A stretch of 28,736 nucleotides of DNA from Bacteroidaceae bacterium (GCA_900770665.1 CAAGKZ010000089.1:1-28736), one strand, 5' to 3'. Counted from the stretch's first letter, positions 1 through 8,299 are shown. Made by a program: numbers and translations. The notes: generated by a model not told the origin, from the sequence alone.

Positions 1-323
1 ATGACGATAATGGGTATCCTTATAACTGTAAGTATCCGCCAAACAAAGAGAAGTACGGAGATTTGTTTGAAGGGTACAAGAATAAGGCCGAAGGAGTTCT
101 TTTCTATGACTTTGGTGTTCAGAACTATGATGTGAGTTTTAAATACAAGGGTAAGGATTATTATTTGTTGACAGAACCCGATCATGTGGCTGTATGCGAT
201 GACCATTTCACAGAGGAGTACGAGGTTTATGCAGATGCTATGGATTTGATTGAAAATTTTAAAATTGACGGCAGACCTTTGATTGACCTGATGGAAGAAA
301 TAGGGGAGATTGACCCAGAGTGA
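1..323 (+). CDS. Partial hypothetical protein, 5' end missing
   Basis: An open reading frame runs in from the left edge: from base 3 it reads DDNGYPYNCKYPPNKEKYGD and continues without interruption to a TGA at 321-323, giving about 106 visible residues. A TTG at 63 is the first possible start inside the window, but the open frame upstream reads like protein, so the gene most likely begins outside. The visible part is acidic and aromatic-rich, with no signal peptide or membrane segment, which suggests a cytoplasmic protein. I do not recognise the family. The region is AT-rich compared with the operon at 1414-8277. A short palindrome at 344-360 follows the stop. Confidence 0.6.
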   Translation, partial: DDNGYPYNCKYPPNKEKYGDLFEGYKNKAEGVLFYDFGVQNYDVSFKYKGKDYYLLTEPDHVAVCDDHFTEEYEVYADAMDLIENFKIDGRPLIDLMEEIGEIDPE

Positions 324-343
324 TATTCGCGGATTTAAAAACG

Positions 344-360
344 AAGTGCAATTTGCACTT
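344..360 (+). terminator. Short hairpin after the partial gene
   Basis: The sequence AAGTGCA ATT TGCACTT forms a 7-bp perfect stem with a 3-base loop, 20 bases after the stop at 323. No T-tract follows directly, so it could be a weak terminator, an mRNA 3' end stabiliser or a palindromic protein-binding site upstream of the promoter at 400-430. Weak call. Confidence 0.3.
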
Positions 361-399
361 GCCAGTTGACTTTGTGCCATTGATTTTTATAATTCGAAT

Positions 400-430
400 A
401 TTGACTATATATGTTAAAGTGTTATATTTG
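400..430 (+). promoter_or_regulatory. Bacteroidetes-type promoter for the 469 lipoprotein gene
   Basis: TATATTTG at 423-430 is a perfect match to the Bacteroidetes -7 consensus TAnnTTTG. An ATTG(AC) at 400-403 lies 19 bases upstream, in the place of the -33 TTTG element. Transcription would begin near 437, leaving a leader of about 30 bases before the ATG at 469. Confidence 0.55.
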
Positions 431-468
431 CATTTGTGAATGTCTTTTAACAATTAAATTTTTATACT

Positions 469-1317
469 ATGAAAAAGGTTAATTTGTTTGCAATTTTGTC
501 GTTGGTTTTTGTTGTTCTTGCATGCGGTAATACCAAAAAGGAGGAACAAGAGACCAATGAATACGGTAATGTCTTGAAGGAGATGTTTTCTAACGAAGCA
601 ATTCAGAAATCAATGAATTTTGGGTTGGATGAAATGAAACAGAACTTGGTTCCCACTTTCTTGAATATGGGTCTTGACCAGGAAACCGCTGAGGCAAAGA
701 TCGATAATCTGATGGATAACATTATTGATTTATATATTGAAGAAATGACTCCTTATGTGGAGAAAAATATGACATTGGAAGAGTTGAATAGTTGTTGTGA
801 ACTTTATAGTAATGATAAGTATCAAGTTGTCTTGAATAAGAGTTTTGACGCGACCACCTCAAATTTTGATATCCATGAACAGGGTTTGCGGTACCAGGAG
901 GTGCTGAATGCTATTCTCATGGGTGAGGAACCTATGCCGGTAGCAAGGAGTGCAGGATATGATGATGATTATCTGGCTCTTTGCAATGAGTATGCCGCTG
1001 AACTTGAAATGGATATGATGGTAGAAGGTTTCTTAAATTTCTTTGCAGAAAATACTCAGGGTATTGATTCAGATGTTTCGCAACAGCTAATTGAAAAGTA
1101 TGCGAGATATATGAATGAAAATCATGGAACTGAACTTGCAAATATTTATTATGGATATCTTGATGAACAAGATATAAACCTTATGATAGAAATTGCGAAA
1201 AAACCTGAAATGAAGAAATTCCAAGAGGCATCGAAGGATTTTGTCAATAACATGGATGAAGCTTTTTATAATAAAATGTTGGCTATGGTCGAAAATCTCT
1301 TGAAGGATCTTAATTGA
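469..1317 (+). CDS. Putative lipoprotein with two DUF2059-like segments
   Basis: The 282-residue protein starts with a lipoprotein signal peptide: KK, a hydrophobic core, and lipobox VLAC with the acylated Cys at 19, so it should be anchored in the envelope. The rest is acidic and helical. Two segments share the same plan: about residues 85-125 (DLYIEEMTPYVEKNMTLEEL, then a YSNDKYQ stretch) and about 215-265 (IYYGYLDEQDINLMIEIAKK, then PEMKKFQEASKDF). This plan, a helix, a T/D-E-x-D/E-L turn, then 'xxFYxxPxGKKF'-like residues, resembles DUF2059, so I read it as a tandem or diverged DUF2059-like protein. No biochemical function is known to me. The ATG at 469 is the only start compatible with the signal peptide. 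The gene appears monocistronic, between the promoter at 400-430 and the hairpin at 1351-1390. Confidence 0.8.
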   Translation: MKKVNLFAILSLVFVVLACGNTKKEEQETNEYGNVLKEMFSNEAIQKSMNFGLDEMKQNLVPTFLNMGLDQETAEAKIDNLMDNIIDLYIEEMTPYVEKNMTLEELNSCCELYSNDKYQVVLNKSFDATTSNFDIHEQGLRYQEVLNAILMGEEPMPVARSAGYDDDYLALCNEYAAELEMDMMVEGFLNFFAENTQGIDSDVSQQLIEKYARYMNENHGTELANIYYGYLDEQDINLMIEIAKKPEMKKFQEASKDFVNNMDEAFYNKMLAMVENLLKDLN

Positions 1318-1350
1318 CAAGAATTATTCTGTTCGAGTAAAAGAATAACA

Positions 1351-1390
1351 TAAAGTTGTAGCCCGTCAGCGTTGACGGGCTACAACTTTA
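1351..1390. terminator. Bidirectional intrinsic terminator between convergent genes
   Basis: Two perfect 18-base inverted arms, 1351-1368 (TAAAGTTGTAGCCCGTCA) and 1373-1390, flank a GCGT loop. The stem has a GC-rich centre (GCCCGTCA/TGACGGGC) and A/T-rich ends that supply a U-rich exit on either strand. It sits 33 bases after the 469-1317 stop and 23 bases after the stop of the converging gene at 1414, so it should end both transcripts. Confidence 0.85.
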
Positions 1391-1413
1391 TCTTACACCA
1401 TAACGGTTGGGAG

Positions 1414-3606
1414 TTACCACCATTTTGCAGGTGTGTCGCTCATCTCTATTGTGAGCGTGCCGCCTGCGGCAATGTCGCTGTGCTCAATGTATGGCAGGTT
1501 GTGTGGTTTGCCGTTGAGCTTTATGCTCTTGATGTATATGTTTTTGTCGCTGTTATTGATTGTCTCAATAATGAACTTGCCGCCCTTGACGGTGAGTTCG
1601 GCACGGTCAACGGTGGGTGAGCCGAACCAGTAGCGTGCGCCGGCGGGCTCAACTTGGTAGAATCCGAGTGCCGACATCAGGTACCAAGCCGACATCTGTC
1701 CCATATCCTCGTTGCCCGAGAGGCCGTCAAAGTTGTTGCGGTATTGTGTTGTCATCACCTCGCGCACGCGCTCTGCTGTCTTCTGTGGCTCGCCAAGCAT
1801 TGTATAAAGGTAAAGGATGTGGTGGCTTGGCTCGTTGCCGTGGGCAAACTGGCCAATCATGCCCGAAATGTCGGGCGATGCATCGCCGTCAACTGCCGAT
1901 GGTGCAAGGAACAGTGAGTCAAGACGTGCAATGCATGCCTCCTTACTGCCGAACATCTGTGCATAGTTCTCAATGTCATGGGGTACAAGCCATGTGTATT
2001 GCCAAGCGTTGCCCTCGCAGTAGTCATTGGCGCGGTGAGCCGCAAAGTATGGGTTGAACGGTGTGCGGAAATGGCCGTTGACATCGACACCGCGGATGAA
2101 GCCTGTCTCCTTGTCAAAGAATGTGCGGTAGCTGTGGCTTGCCTTTGTGAAGTGCTCATAGTCCGCCTGCTTGCCAAGTGCTTTTGCTGCTTTTGCTGCT
2201 GCCGCATCGGCAATGGCATACTCCATGTCAAAGGCAACAGCCTCGCTGAAGATGTCGCAAGGGATGTAACCATATTTGTGGCGGTGCTCCTTGCCGCGCT
2301 CCTCAACGGCGGCAGTCTTCTTTATTGCTTCAAATGCCGCCTCGCGGTCAAAACCTTCGATACCCTTTACAATAGCATCGGCAACTACGGGGATGCCCGG
2401 GTCGCCAACCATGCAGTCGGTCTCATTGCCCCACAGGTGCCACACGGGGAGGTCTCCCTGCTTGTCGCATATATCAACCATTGTGGCTACGAAATCGCCG
2501 GCCTTTTCGGGGTGGATGATTGTCATGAGCGGCTGCTTTGCGCGGTATGTATCCCAAAGCGAGAAGCATGTGTAACGTGGCTTATCGCTGTTGTAGACCT
2601 GGTCATCGGCACCGCGGTAGTCGCCGTTCACGTCGCTGAAGAGCATTGGGGCAATCATTGCGTGGTACATTGCGGTGTAGAAGATTTTCTTCTGTTCCGG
2701 GTCTTTTATTTCAACCTTTATGCGTGCAAGCTCACTCTCCCATGCGTTGGCAGCTGCTGTCTGGACAGCCTCAAAGTCCCAACCGGGGAGTTCGCTCTCA
2801 AGGGCGAGCTTTGCGCCGTCTATGCTCACGGGTGAGATTGCCACCTTGAGCATGACCTCCTCGCCGGCTGTTGTGCTGAATGATGCACGACCGTACATAT
2901 CCTTATACCCTTTCAGTTCAAAGCTGTCGAAAGGCTTTGCGAACTCTGCCGCAAAGTATATGCGCTGGTTCTTTGCCCATCCCTTTGAGTAGCGGTAACC
3001 CACAATGCGGTTGTTGCCCTCGGCCTGCATGAATGTCTCGGTGCTCTCGTCCCAACAGCCGCCGTTTTCAAGGTCAAAGACTATGGCAGCCTCGCTGCTC
3101 TCGGGGAAGGTGTAGCGGTGCAATCCCACGCGTGCTGTGGCTGTCATCTCGGCTTTGATGCCGTAGCGTGTGAGCGGTACGCTGTAGTAACCGGGTTCTG
3201 CAACCTCCTGTGTGCGGTCGGCCGGTGACCACAAACCACTACCGGGAATGTCAATGACTCCGCGCTCGTATGTCACCTCGCCTGTAACCGGCATTACGGT
3301 GACATCAAAAAGATCGCCTATGCCTGTTCCGCTCAGGTGTGTGTGAGAGAAACCTATCACCGAAGCCTCGTCCTGGTGGTAGCCCGAGCACCAGTCCCAT
3401 GTCTCGTTGATGCTGGTGGGTCCCAACTGTACCATACCGAATGGTACGCTTGCACCCACGAATACGTGACCGTGCCCGCCGCTACCGATGAGCGGGTTTA
3501 CATAGGCTGTCAGCTGCTCCTGTTCCTGTACGGTATTCTGCTCCTGTTTTGGTGAACATGCTGCCAACAGCAGCACGGCCGCCATTATACTGTTTCTTAT
3601 CTTCAT
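1414..3606 (-). CDS. GH92 exo-alpha-mannosidase, lipoprotein
   Basis: This 730-residue protein is a glycoside hydrolase family 92 exo-alpha-mannosidase, a calcium-dependent inverting enzyme family that removes mannose from alpha-mannans and N-glycans. The lipobox LLAAC (Cys17) makes it an envelope lipoprotein. GH92 landmarks appear in order: VNPLIGSGGHGHVFVGA (about 36-52), PFGMVQLGP, the GFSHTHLSG segment, SLWDTYR, GNAWQYTWLVPHD, GNEPSHHILY with Glu592, and GLSGNEDMGQMSAWY with Glu633/Asp634. The last two are the motifs that carry the family's general acid and base. Length is normal for the family. It is the last gene of the operon, and its ATG overlaps the upstream GH92 stop as ATGA (3603-3606), so translation is probably coupled. 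The GNEPSHH form of the acid motif suggests alpha-1,2-type activity, but linkage preference is inference. Confidence 0.95.
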   Translation of the reverse strand: MKIRNSIMAAVLLLAACSPKQEQNTVQEQEQLTAYVNPLIGSGGHGHVFVGASVPFGMVQLGPTSINETWDWCSGYHQDEASVIGFSHTHLSGTGIGDLFDVTVMPVTGEVTYERGVIDIPGSGLWSPADRTQEVAEPGYYSVPLTRYGIKAEMTATARVGLHRYTFPESSEAAIVFDLENGGCWDESTETFMQAEGNNRIVGYRYSKGWAKNQRIYFAAEFAKPFDSFELKGYKDMYGRASFSTTAGEEVMLKVAISPVSIDGAKLALESELPGWDFEAVQTAAANAWESELARIKVEIKDPEQKKIFYTAMYHAMIAPMLFSDVNGDYRGADDQVYNSDKPRYTCFSLWDTYRAKQPLMTIIHPEKAGDFVATMVDICDKQGDLPVWHLWGNETDCMVGDPGIPVVADAIVKGIEGFDREAAFEAIKKTAAVEERGKEHRHKYGYIPCDIFSEAVAFDMEYAIADAAAAKAAKALGKQADYEHFTKASHSYRTFFDKETGFIRGVDVNGHFRTPFNPYFAAHRANDYCEGNAWQYTWLVPHDIENYAQMFGSKEACIARLDSLFLAPSAVDGDASPDISGMIGQFAHGNEPSHHILYLYTMLGEPQKTAERVREVMTTQYRNNFDGLSGNEDMGQMSAWYLMSALGFYQVEPAGARYWFGSPTVDRAELTVKGGKFIIETINNSDKNIYIKSIKLNGKPHNLPYIEHSDIAAGGTLTIEMSDTPAKWW

Positions 3607-5849
3607 TTTGCCTCTTTTTTAAGTGTGAGTCTTATGTTTGCGTTGTCTGTCAACTGCTTGTGTGTAATGCGGTAACCGCTTGGCTTTCCGCCTATCTCAA
3701 TGTTGTCAATGTAGTGACTGTCGGCTGTGGGGCGGTCGCACTCTATTGTAATTTTCTTGTCCGGGGTGTTTATCTCAACCTTGTCGAACACCGGTGTGGT
3801 GATTGTGTAGGTCGGTTCGCCCGGGCAGTCGGGGTAGATACCCATCATAGAGAACACTGCCCATGCCGACATTGTGCCGGTGTCATCGTTGCCGGGGATG
3901 CCGTCGGGGGCGTTCTTATAGTGGTTGTCGAGGATGTTCTTCACCTCCTTCTGTGTGCGCCACTCCTCGCCCTTTATTCGGCTGAAGAGGTAGGCATATA
4001 CGATGTCGGGCTCGTTCGCCGGGTCGTAGTGCCCGTTATCGAACACTCCTTGCAGGCTCTTGACAAAGTTCTTCTTACCGCCCATGAGTTTTGTGAGTCC
4101 CGCAAGGTCATGCGGAACGGCAAATGTGTAGCACCATGCCGATGCCTCGTGGAAACCGGGCACGTTCTCGAAGTTCTTTCCTGTGGCAGGGTCAAAGTCA
4201 CCTAGGAATTCGCCGTCCTTGGTGAGCGGGCGCAGTGTGCCATGCTCCTTGCAATAGTAGCGGCGGTAGCTTTGTGAACGCTTAAGGAACTCCTTTGCGC
4301 GTGCCTTGTCGCCAAGCGAGTCGGCAAGTTGTGCAATGGCATAGTCGGCCGAGCAGTACTCCAATGCGTGCGAAACGGAGTTGTCGCCCGAGAGGTCGCT
4401 CGAGAAATACCACAATGGGATGAATCCATCCTTTATATATGGGTCTATGTCGCAGCGTATGGGGTTATTGGCTCCTTCGGTTGTCGCCGACTTGAGCATT
4501 GCCTCGTAGGCTGTCTCAATGTCAAAGTCGCGCAGGCCCTTTATCCAACTGTCGGCAATGACAATGGCAGCCGGGTCACCCTCCATGGTGAATGTCTCGC
4601 GGCCGAAGAGCTCCCAACGTGGCAACCAACCCCAATCCTCGTACATTCCCACCATGGTGCGCAGCATGTCCATCTGGCGCTCGGGGTATACGAGTGTGAG
4701 CAGCTGGTGAAGATTGCGGTATGTGTCCCACAAAGAGAATACAGTGTAGCGTGTGTAGTCGCTCTTGCCTGTCTCGCCGTTCTCCATCTTTGGGTACTCG
4801 CCGTTAACGTCGCTGATGATGCTGGGATGGATGAGTGCATGGTAAAGCGCAGTGTAGAAGATTGTCTGCTGCTCCTTTGTTCCGCCTTCGATGTTTATGC
4901 GGCCTAGGTCACTGTTCCATTGCTCGACAGCCTGTGCATGTATTGCATCAAAGTTCTTGCCTTTCTGCTCGGCATTGAGGTTCTCCCTTGCATTCTCAAT
5001 AGAAACAAAGGATACTCCCATCTGCACGGTAATCTGTTCTCCCTCGGCAAGGTCGTCGTAGCAGAAACGGTAGCCGATGTTGTCGCCGGCAACCTCGCGG
5101 TAGTAGTTCTCGTAGAGCTTGTATGTGCCGTCATCGGGTGTCCACTCGGCCTCGACACCTGTGAGCGCAGGCTGGAACTTCCATGCACCTTCGCTTGTGG
5201 GTGCCTTTGACACGCGCATCACAAAATATACGGGGAACACCGCCTGCGTGGTGTAGCAGAATGTGCCGAGGAGCTTGAATCCCTCGACCTCGGTGCTGCT
5301 CACGCGGCGCACCATTGCACCGCACTCGTTGGAAAGGCCTTGTCCCAGGTTAAGAATGATGTTGCCCTTGCCGGCAGGGAAGGTATAGCGTTCGCACGAT
5401 GAACGTGTTGTGGCTGTAACCTCGGTCTTTATACCATATTTTGTAAGTTCGTTGCTGTAGTATCCGGGCGAGGCCTTTTCGTTTGTGTACTCCGAGCCGT
5501 AGCTGAAATAGTTTACATCGAGTTCTCCGCTTGTGGGCATCACCAGCAGCGACGATGCCTCGGGGCATCCCACTCCGCTGAGTGCAACGTGGGCATAGCC
5601 GGTGAAGAACTTGTTGTTGTACTCGTATGGTGCCGACCACCAGCGCTGGTCCTTGTCGAAGACATTGAGGTCCGAGCCCATTACGTTGAACGGTACAACC
5701 GACATCATGCCGTTGGGTGTCACCGCTCCCGGGTTGGTGGTACCGAAATTGGTTGTTCCGATGAACGGGTTCACCAAGTCGGCCGGTTTCTGCGCCGCCG
5801 CTGCAAGCGGGGCAAGCAGCATCAGCAGTGAAAATATTCTCTTTATCAT
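3603..5849 (-). CDS. GH92 exo-alpha-mannosidase, secreted
   Basis: A second, clearly diverged GH92 enzyme of 748 residues. It has a type I signal peptide (core LLMLLAPLAAAA, cleavage probably before Gln20) and no lipobox, so the mature protein is likely periplasmic. Family motifs: LVNPFIGTTNFGTTNPG (about 25-41), TPNGMMSVVPFN, GYAHVALSGVGCPE, FSLWDTYRNLHQLLT, HEASAWCYTFAVPHD, PANEPDIVYAYLF with Glu613, and GIPGNDDTGTMSAWA with Asp655/Asp656. The acid-motif neighbourhood (ANEPDIVYAY) differs from GNEPSHH in the downstream paralogue, which implies a different linkage or subsite preference. The gene starts 5 bases after the ROK kinase stop and overlaps the next gene by 4 bases. Assignment to GH92 is firm; the linkage it cleaves is not determined. 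Confidence 0.95.
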   Translation of the reverse strand: MIKRIFSLLMLLAPLAAAAQKPADLVNPFIGTTNFGTTNPGAVTPNGMMSVVPFNVMGSDLNVFDKDQRWWSAPYEYNNKFFTGYAHVALSGVGCPEASSLLVMPTSGELDVNYFSYGSEYTNEKASPGYYSNELTKYGIKTEVTATTRSSCERYTFPAGKGNIILNLGQGLSNECGAMVRRVSSTEVEGFKLLGTFCYTTQAVFPVYFVMRVSKAPTSEGAWKFQPALTGVEAEWTPDDGTYKLYENYYREVAGDNIGYRFCYDDLAEGEQITVQMGVSFVSIENARENLNAEQKGKNFDAIHAQAVEQWNSDLGRINIEGGTKEQQTIFYTALYHALIHPSIISDVNGEYPKMENGETGKSDYTRYTVFSLWDTYRNLHQLLTLVYPERQMDMLRTMVGMYEDWGWLPRWELFGRETFTMEGDPAAIVIADSWIKGLRDFDIETAYEAMLKSATTEGANNPIRCDIDPYIKDGFIPLWYFSSDLSGDNSVSHALEYCSADYAIAQLADSLGDKARAKEFLKRSQSYRRYYCKEHGTLRPLTKDGEFLGDFDPATGKNFENVPGFHEASAWCYTFAVPHDLAGLTKLMGGKKNFVKSLQGVFDNGHYDPANEPDIVYAYLFSRIKGEEWRTQKEVKNILDNHYKNAPDGIPGNDDTGTMSAWAVFSMMGIYPDCPGEPTYTITTPVFDKVEINTPDKKITIECDRPTADSHYIDNIEIGGKPSGYRITHKQLTDNANIRLTLKKEAK

Positions 5850-5854
5850 AATGC

Positions 5855-6961
5855 TTATGCCTGTTTCTTGTCAAGTTCGCTGAGTGCGAAAGCGTAAGCG
5901 CCAACCGATACGGCCTTGCTTGCACCGAGCTTTGAAATTGCAATACCCACACGTTTCTGGCAGTCGTAGTCCACGTATCTGTCCTCGCCATAAACCTTTA
6001 CTTTCTTGGTTTCGCCCTTTGCAAAGAGTGCGAACTCATCGGCGTTTTCAAGGTCATAGACCTTCATCTGCACAAGGTTCACCTCGTCGCCGCCAAGAGT
6101 GCGCAGCTTCGAGCGCATCTCCTCAAGGAGGGCGGGCATAATCCAACGGCTTGCAGCCGATACGCCACCGCCAATAACCACAAGGCCGTCGATGATGGTC
6201 ACTGCTGTTGATATTGCAGCACCGGCAACGCGTCCAAGCGATGCGAAGGCCTCCTTTGCAGCGGCCTGGTCGCCCTCGCGAGTGCCGTCGGCAATCTCGC
6301 ATATATCCTTTGGCGTGAGTCCATGGTCGGCGTTACCGCTCTGTTCACCATATACACGGCAAACGGCACGTATTGCAACACCGTCCTCAACAATTACATC
6401 GGGCATGTCCCTGTGGCGCAGGCAGAATGTCTCCACGCATGAGTTGTCACCGCGGTTAAGGTTGTTGTCAATTACCACACCAATGCCGAATCCTGTGCCA
6501 AGTGTGTAGCCAATGAGGTTCTTGTACTGTTTTGTGGAGCCAAGTTCCTTCAGGCGGCTGTTGATTTCGGGCAGCATGCCGCAAAGTGCCTCGCCGTATG
6601 CAAAAAGGTCGCCGTCGTTGTTGATGAACACGGGCACACCGAACTTGCTCTCAAGGAACGCGCCGAGCGCAACACCGTCGCGGAACGATGGGAAGTTGGG
6701 CAGGTAGCCGCCGATGATGCCGTTGGGGTAGTCGGCAGGGCCGGGGAATGCGAAACTGATGGCAACTGGTTTTTCATCCAACTTGTCGAACACCTGTCGG
6801 AAGCCGTTTACCATGTTCTGCAAGCAGAGGTCGAGGTCGTGTGACTGTGCCGGAACCGATACGGGGTCGATGATGAACTCTCCTGCCTTCATGGCGCCGA
6901 ATACGAAGTTTGTGCCACCTGCGTCAAGTGTGGCTACAATACGGTTGTCTTTCTTGTACAT
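5855..6961 (-). CDS. ROK-family sugar kinase
   Basis: A 368-residue cytoplasmic protein (no signal peptide) of the ROK/actin-like ATPase fold. Visible motifs: phosphate-1 loop DAGGTNFVFG starting at Asp13, FAFPGPAD (about 70-77), INNDGDLFAYGE with the likely catalytic base Asp116, phosphate-2 region GYTLGTGFGIGVV (about 151-163) and adenosine-side IDGLVVIGGGVSAA. The classical ROK zinc signature (GHx9CxCGxxGCxE) is not present; the matching stretch reads GDNSCVETFC. Lying between a mannanase and two alpha-mannosidases, it most plausibly phosphorylates mannose or another released hexose, but glucose, fructose or an amino sugar cannot be excluded. It is 11 bases downstream of the GH5 gene and 5 bases upstream of the first GH92 gene. 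Several bulky C-terminal segments (DRYVDYDCQK) are not familiar from small ROK kinases. Confidence 0.88.
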   Translation of the reverse strand: MYKKDNRIVATLDAGGTNFVFGAMKAGEFIIDPVSVPAQSHDLDLCLQNMVNGFRQVFDKLDEKPVAISFAFPGPADYPNGIIGGYLPNFPSFRDGVALGAFLESKFGVPVFINNDGDLFAYGEALCGMLPEINSRLKELGSTKQYKNLIGYTLGTGFGIGVVIDNNLNRGDNSCVETFCLRHRDMPDVIVEDGVAIRAVCRVYGEQSGNADHGLTPKDICEIADGTREGDQAAAKEAFASLGRVAGAAISTAVTIIDGLVVIGGGVSAASRWIMPALLEEMRSKLRTLGGDEVNLVQMKVYDLENADEFALFAKGETKKVKVYGEDRYVDYDCQKRVGIAISKLGASKAVSVGAYAFALSELDKKQA

Positions 6962-6972
6962 AGTTATAAGTT

Positions 6973-8277
6973 TTATTTTTCTGTTATTGCTTTTGAGTAT
7001 TCCTTGATGATTTCAATTGTGGTTGTGTCGCAGTCAAAAACCGAGTACCAGCCCTGTGGCTCATGTGGAGGGTCGCTAAGGTAGTCGTCGCCGGCTCTCC
7101 AAACAAGGTCGCGTGGACGTCCGCTGCCACCCCAACCCCAGAAGTTGCAACCGGCAATGGGAAGGTTCTGCTCAACACTGTTCTTCACCTGCTCAAAGAT
7201 GAAACGGTAGAAAATGTCGCGGCTTTCTGTTGTGGGTTCCGTGCCCGAAACGTTGTCCTTGCGCGAATAGCCGAACTCCTCTATTACAAGCGGCTTGTTC
7301 AGTTTCTGTGCAAGCTCAATATGCTCGGCTATGTATTTGCCGCTCTCGATGCAGGCGTTCTCAATGCCGCTGTCGGGGTTGGAGCGTGGAGCCCATCCCC
7401 AGTTTACCGGCCATATGTGTATTGTCAGGTAGTCGATATTCTCGTCGGCGTGTATCCTCTCGCAAAGCTCCATGTCTACCTCGCAACCGATGTAACCCTC
7501 GCTGCCGGTCGATACAAGGTGGTTGGGGTCGATGCTCTTTATGAGGGCGGCAGCATCGGATATCCATTTGGCAAAAGCATCCTTGTTCTCCTTTGCAAAG
7601 GGGCGTGGCTCGTTGCAGAGCTGCCATGCCATGATACCGGGCTCGTCCTTGTAAAGGCGGCCTGTGATGCTGTTTGTTCGTGAAACTATTGCCTTTATGT
7701 AGTTGTAGTACATTTCAATGGCTTTCGGCTCGCGCGAGAAGTTGGCGCAGTAGTCGACATACTCGCTGTAGCCGCCGGGGATATTGGCGTTGGGCGAGTC
7801 GCCATAGCCGCACTCCTTGAGGTAGAAACCGTAACCGCCGCTCCAGTCCCATGCGTTGTTCAGGTAGATGACGGCATCCATATTACGCTTTTCAAGTTCG
7901 GCAATGACAAAGTCAAGTCCTTGGAGAATGGTGTCGTTGAGTACTCCGGGTGCTGTCTGCAGATATGGCTTTGCCGGGTTGGCAAGTGTGCTACCGGCAT
8001 CGGGGCCTGTAAGGATTCTAAGGTTGGTGACACCAATCTCCTTCAAGTGGTCTAGCTCGCGGCACAGACGTTCCCTGTCGCCACCTTCGCCCTCCGAGCC
8101 AAGCACCGATGCGTACCACATGTTTGTGCCTATGTAGTGATAGGGTTTCCCGTTCTTGACCAATTGCGTTCCCTCCCTTGTGATAATCTCTTTGCTGTCG
8201 TCTGTTACTGTGCTTTTGCAACCTGTTATTGTAACTGCCATTATCAGCAGAGTGAATATGCTTTTCAGTGTCTTCAT
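6973..8277 (-). CDS. GH5_7-like endo-beta-1,4-mannanase, lipoprotein
   Basis: A 434-residue glycoside hydrolase family 5 protein most like subfamily 7 mannanases, which cut beta-1,4-mannan backbones by a retaining mechanism. The reading frame opens further upstream to 8454, but the ATG at 8275-8277 begins a standard lipoprotein signal (KTLKSIF, hydrophobic core, TITGC with Cys20), so I choose that start. Motifs: NGKPYHYIGTNMWYA, GVTNLRILTG, WDWSGGYGFY, IMAWQLCNEPRP with acid/base Glu223, YLTIHIWPVNWGW, and VIEEFGYSR with nucleophile Glu334. It is the first gene of the minus-strand operon, with the ROK kinase 11 bases downstream. A beta-mannanase beside exo-alpha-mannosidases is an unusual pairing; activity on another beta-mannoside or beta-linked core is possible. 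Confidence 0.9.
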   Translation of the reverse strand: MKTLKSIFTLLIMAVTITGCKSTVTDDSKEIITREGTQLVKNGKPYHYIGTNMWYASVLGSEGEGGDRERLCRELDHLKEIGVTNLRILTGPDAGSTLANPAKPYLQTAPGVLNDTILQGLDFVIAELEKRNMDAVIYLNNAWDWSGGYGFYLKECGYGDSPNANIPGGYSEYVDYCANFSREPKAIEMYYNYIKAIVSRTNSITGRLYKDEPGIMAWQLCNEPRPFAKENKDAFAKWISDAAALIKSIDPNHLVSTGSEGYIGCEVDMELCERIHADENIDYLTIHIWPVNWGWAPRSNPDSGIENACIESGKYIAEHIELAQKLNKPLVIEEFGYSRKDNVSGTEPTTESRDIFYRFIFEQVKNSVEQNLPIAGCNFWGWGGSGRPRDLVWRAGDDYLSDPPHEPQGWYSVFDCDTTTIEIIKEYSKAITEK

Positions 8278-8299
8278 ATTGATGTGTTGTATATTATTG

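Noticed and set aside
1978..2835. Long plus-strand open frame of 285 codons opposite the GH92 gene
   Set aside because: It is antisense to a well-supported GH92 coding region. Its translation is rich in Cys, Val and Ala with no family motif, as expected for a shadow of a high-GC-third-position gene.
3549..4205. 218-codon plus-strand frame across the junction of the two GH92 genes
   Set aside because: It lies opposite two confirmed coding regions, has no recognisable domain and no promoter or plausible start context.
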